Assembly (NCBI GenBank): GCA_937894805.1 | Contig: CALAYR010000112.1 | Location: forward strand, 1 to 5,961 | Direction of reading: 5' to 3' | DNA length: 5,961 bases | Source of the DNA: an uncultured Acidimicrobiaceae bacterium | GTDB lineage: Bacteria > Actinomycetota > Acidimicrobiia > Acidimicrobiales > RAAP-2 | Shown: in pieces, positions 3,943 to 5,961 of the stretch | Layout of the letters: each line of letters begins with the position of its first letter | Position numbering within the stretch: the stretch's first letter is position 1 | Notes under the pieces: generated by a model | Databases searched by the model: none | What the model saw: only the letters and a program-made list of their open reading frames with translations | What the model was told of the DNA's origin: nothing | Translations under genes and position numbers: made by a program

Positions 3943-5961
3943 CTAACTCCCGAGCAGTTCTTTGGCCTTTACGAGAGCCGCTTCAATTCCAGCAACGTTC
4001 TTGCCACCAGCAGTCGCCAGTTCTGCTGAACCACCGCCACCGCCACCAACGAGGGCGCCGAGATCCTTAACCACGGCCTTGGCGTCAATCGCCCCATCAG
4101 TAGCCACCGCCATGGCCACCTTGCCATCGCCAGCATCGCCTACAAGTAGTAGCGCCCTTGCGCCTCGTTGACGCAGGTCTTGGGCAAGGGTTCGCAGTTC
4201 GTCCACGGGAAGCCCATCGACACGAGCAACGAGAACTCCTGTTGAAACCGATTCCATCAAGGAGCCGGCCAGAGAGGCCAGCGAAGCTTGGCGGAGCCCG
4301 GTAAGCGCTCGTTCAGTCTCGCGTTGCTTTTCAATAAGGCGCTCTATGGAAGGCACAACTTCGTCTTGACTCGTCTTCAATGTTGAAGCGATACTGGCAA
4401 GCACTAATTCCATCTCGCGCGATCGACGCATAGCGCCTAGCCCAGTTACCGCCTCAAGTCGTCTCGTATTTGATCCAATCGATGCCTCGGAAACAACCTG
4501 GATTTGACCAATATCCCCAAGGCGTTGCACGTGAGTACCGCCACAGAATTCCAGCGAATTCGCACCGGCTCGAACAACACGAACTCGGTCGCCGTACTTG
4601 TCACCAAAGAACGCCACTGCACCCATGGCCTCGGCCTCTTGACGAGAAGCCTCGACTGTGTCCACGGACTCATTGACTACAACATCACCATTCACCATGG
4701 TCAGCACCGCATCGATCTCCTCGGGGGCCAAACCACTGGTGTGGGCGAAGTCAAAACGAAGTCGATCGGGTTCGACCAGTGAACCTTGCTGGCGAACGTG
4801 ATCACCTAAGACCGTGCGTAATGCTGCGTGCAGAAGATGGGTTGCTGTGTGATTTCTCCGTACCGCGTCTCGGCGGAGGCCATCAATGGTAGCGACAGCC
4901 ATCTGGCCTGGCAGAATTTCTCCCGTGGCTTTGCCTCTATGGGAGACCAAGCCCCCGATGACGCTCTGGGTGTCAAGAACCTCAAGACGGCCGGTTTCTG
5001 TCACGATGGTTCCGGTGTCGCCTACCTGTCCACCGGATTCCGCGTAGAACGGCGTGGTATCAAGAAAGACCTCTACGGTGCCATCCGCGGCAGTCATTGA
5101 ACCGAGGATTGTCGATTCGATGCTGTAACGAGCGGCGTCACGTCCAATAAACGTTGTGAGACCGTTCGATTCGACGATCTCCCGATAGAGAGAGTCGTCC
5201 CCTACGTTCTTGGCCTTTGCGGCCGCCCGCGCACGTGTCCTCTGTTCGTCCATAGCCACGTCAAATGCGGCGCGATCCACCGTCAGTCCCCGCTCCTCAA
5301 CGACTTCAGAAGTTAACTCGAGAGGAAAACCATGCGTGTCATGCAATTTGAAAGCAACATCACCGGGAAAGATTGTGGTCTTTGAAGCAACCACACTCTC
5401 AGCCTCTTCAGTAAGTAACGAGAGACCGGCACGTAACGTGCGGGCGAACCCATCTTCTTCCCGCTGCAGGATTGAGGTGATTAAAGACTGGTCTGCAATC
5501 AATGAGGGGTAGGCATCGGCCATCTTCTCAATAGTGGCCGTAACGAGAGCTTCCGTAACCGCACGATCTGAGCCTTCACGACGCGCCGCCAAAATGGCTC
5601 GCCGGATGATTCGACGCAACACGTAACCACGACCTTCGTTCGACGGTAGGACGCCGTCGGATACCAACATCGTCATCGCTCGCCCGTGCTCGGCGATTCG
5701 ACGGATGGCGATATCGGTGTTCTCGTCTTTGCCGTAGGTTTTTCCCACAATGGACTGAGCTGTCTCCATCAACGGTACGAAGAGATCGGTAGCAAACACT
5801 GACTCTTCGTTGTTGCGGATTGAAAGAACGCGCTCGAATCCCGCGCCAGTATCAATGTTCTTCTTTGGTAAGTCCAGCAGGGAACCGTCTATCCCGCGGT
5901 TGTACTGCATAAACACCAAGTTCCAGAACTCGACAAAGCGGTCACCGTCGCCGTTGGCTGG
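3943..5961 (-). CDS. alaS: Alanine--tRNA ligase (AlaS), N-terminus beyond the window
   Basis: AlaS attaches alanine to tRNA-Ala in the cytosol and hydrolyses mischarged Ser/Gly-tRNA-Ala. The visible 672 residues run in frame to the window edge, starting PANGDGDRFVEFWNLVFMQYN. About 200 N-terminal residues with the first ATP-binding motifs are missing, as full proteins are near 870-890. The fragment shows class II motif 3 (DTGAGFER, 37-44), EGRGYVLRRIIRRA (109-122) in the tRNA-recognition region, PFYAESGGQVGDTG (304-317), and the editing site with HTATH (371-375) and CGGTH (473-477), which together hold the zinc-binding His/Cys residues. A coiled segment follows (about 510-560), then the C-Ala domain with a six-glycine run (639-644) and AGGKN. 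The motif is GFER instead of GLER and the usual DTDLF is ATDLF; both changes are mild. The TTG at 5919 is an internal leucine codon and not a start. It heads the visible cluster. Confidence 0.97.
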   Translation of the reverse strand, partial: PANGDGDRFVEFWNLVFMQYNRGIDGSLLDLPKKNIDTGAGFERVLSIRNNEESVFATDLFVPLMETAQSIVGKTYGKDENTDIAIRRIAEHGRAMTMLVSDGVLPSNEGRGYVLRRIIRRAILAARREGSDRAVTEALVTATIEKMADAYPSLIADQSLITSILQREEDGFARTLRAGLSLLTEEAESVVASKTTIFPGDVAFKLHDTHGFPLELTSEVVEERGLTVDRAAFDVAMDEQRTRARAAAKAKNVGDDSLYREIVESNGLTTFIGRDAARYSIESTILGSMTAADGTVEVFLDTTPFYAESGGQVGDTGTIVTETGRLEVLDTQSVIGGLVSHRGKATGEILPGQMAVATIDGLRRDAVRRNHTATHLLHAALRTVLGDHVRQQGSLVEPDRLRFDFAHTSGLAPEEIDAVLTMVNGDVVVNESVDTVEASRQEAEAMGAVAFFGDKYGDRVRVVRAGANSLEFCGGTHVQRLGDIGQIQVVSEASIGSNTRRLEAVTGLGAMRRSREMELVLASIASTLKTSQDEVVPSIERLIEKQRETERALTGLRQASLASLAGSLMESVSTGVLVARVDGLPVDELRTLAQDLRQRGARALLLVGDAGDGKVAMAVATDGAIDAKAVVKDLGALVGGGGGGSAELATAGGKNVAGIEAALVKAKELLGS
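3947..3951 (-). promoter_or_regulatory. Ribosome-binding site of ruvX (supports the GTG start)
   Basis: The minus strand reads GGGAG across the last codons of alaS, 6 bases before the GTG at 3940. The ATG at 3928 would be 18 bases away, so this site decides for GTG. Confidence 0.65.

Noticed and set aside
4030..4050. GGT/GGC-rich simple repeat in alaS
   Set aside because: It encodes the conserved six-glycine run of the AlaS C-terminal domain, so it is protein-driven.
3633..4070. Plus-strand open frame of 145 codons opposite ruvX and the end of alaS
   Set aside because: The minus strand here holds two well-recognised genes with intact catalytic motifs. The plus frame has a shadow-like Ser/Arg/Thr-rich composition and no family pattern.
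1789..4155. Recurrent GTAGTAGCG-like word near 1789, 2141 and 4146
   Set aside because: All copies lie in coding DNA and encode consecutive leucines or similar on the minus strand. Three short dispersed copies fit codon use.

Overview
The window is one end of a contig or scaffold. It carries a single, tightly packed leftward (minus-strand) gene cluster of housekeeping genes: alaS (5' end cut off by the window edge), ruvX, mltG, aroE, rodA and a small bifunctional-nuclease-family gene. The order alaS-ruvX-mltG-aroE is a layout known from Actinobacteria. Moderate G+C (mid-50s % by eye), SVT in place of NVT in the AroE substrate site and divergent AlaS details fit an uncultured actinobacterium, possibly of the Acidimicrobiia. 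That placement is inference and would need a tree.

Reading in the direction of transcription (high to low coordinates): alaS (5961-3943) charges tRNA-Ala. Two bases later comes ruvX (3940-3530), a Holliday-junction-resolvase-like/rRNA-processing nuclease. Its last 14 bases overlap the start of mltG (3543-2551), a membrane endolytic transglycosylase that ends nascent peptidoglycan strands. mltG overlaps aroE (2551-1769, shikimate dehydrogenase), which overlaps rodA (1772-639, SEDS peptidoglycan polymerase) by 4 bases. Four bases after rodA begins the DUF151-type gene (634-158). There is no room for internal promoters or terminators between genes, so one transcript with coupled translation is likely. 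Functionally the cluster mixes translation, nucleic-acid processing, aromatic amino-acid synthesis and two cell-wall enzymes, MltG and RodA, which act at opposite ends of glycan-strand synthesis.

The first 157 bases are not ordinary genome sequence. Positions 7-39 match the Illumina TruSeq/P5 adapter at 31 of 33 positions, so the left edge of the contig is untrimmed adapter read-through. The 118 bases next to it (40-157) are markedly richer in G+C than the rest (about 65% by hand count) and carry no recognisable gene. They may be real flanking DNA or a chimeric fragment.

I see no new defence, mobile or regulatory system here. The most unusual native signal is a perfect 12-bp inverted repeat with a one-base centre (363-387) inside the bifunctional-nuclease gene. 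Secondary points are an altered cofactor-specificity loop in AroE, a missing conserved motif in MltG, the divergent nuclease-family protein, and rodA joined to the alaS-aroE cluster. No tRNA, rRNA, CRISPR, insertion sequence or origin was seen.
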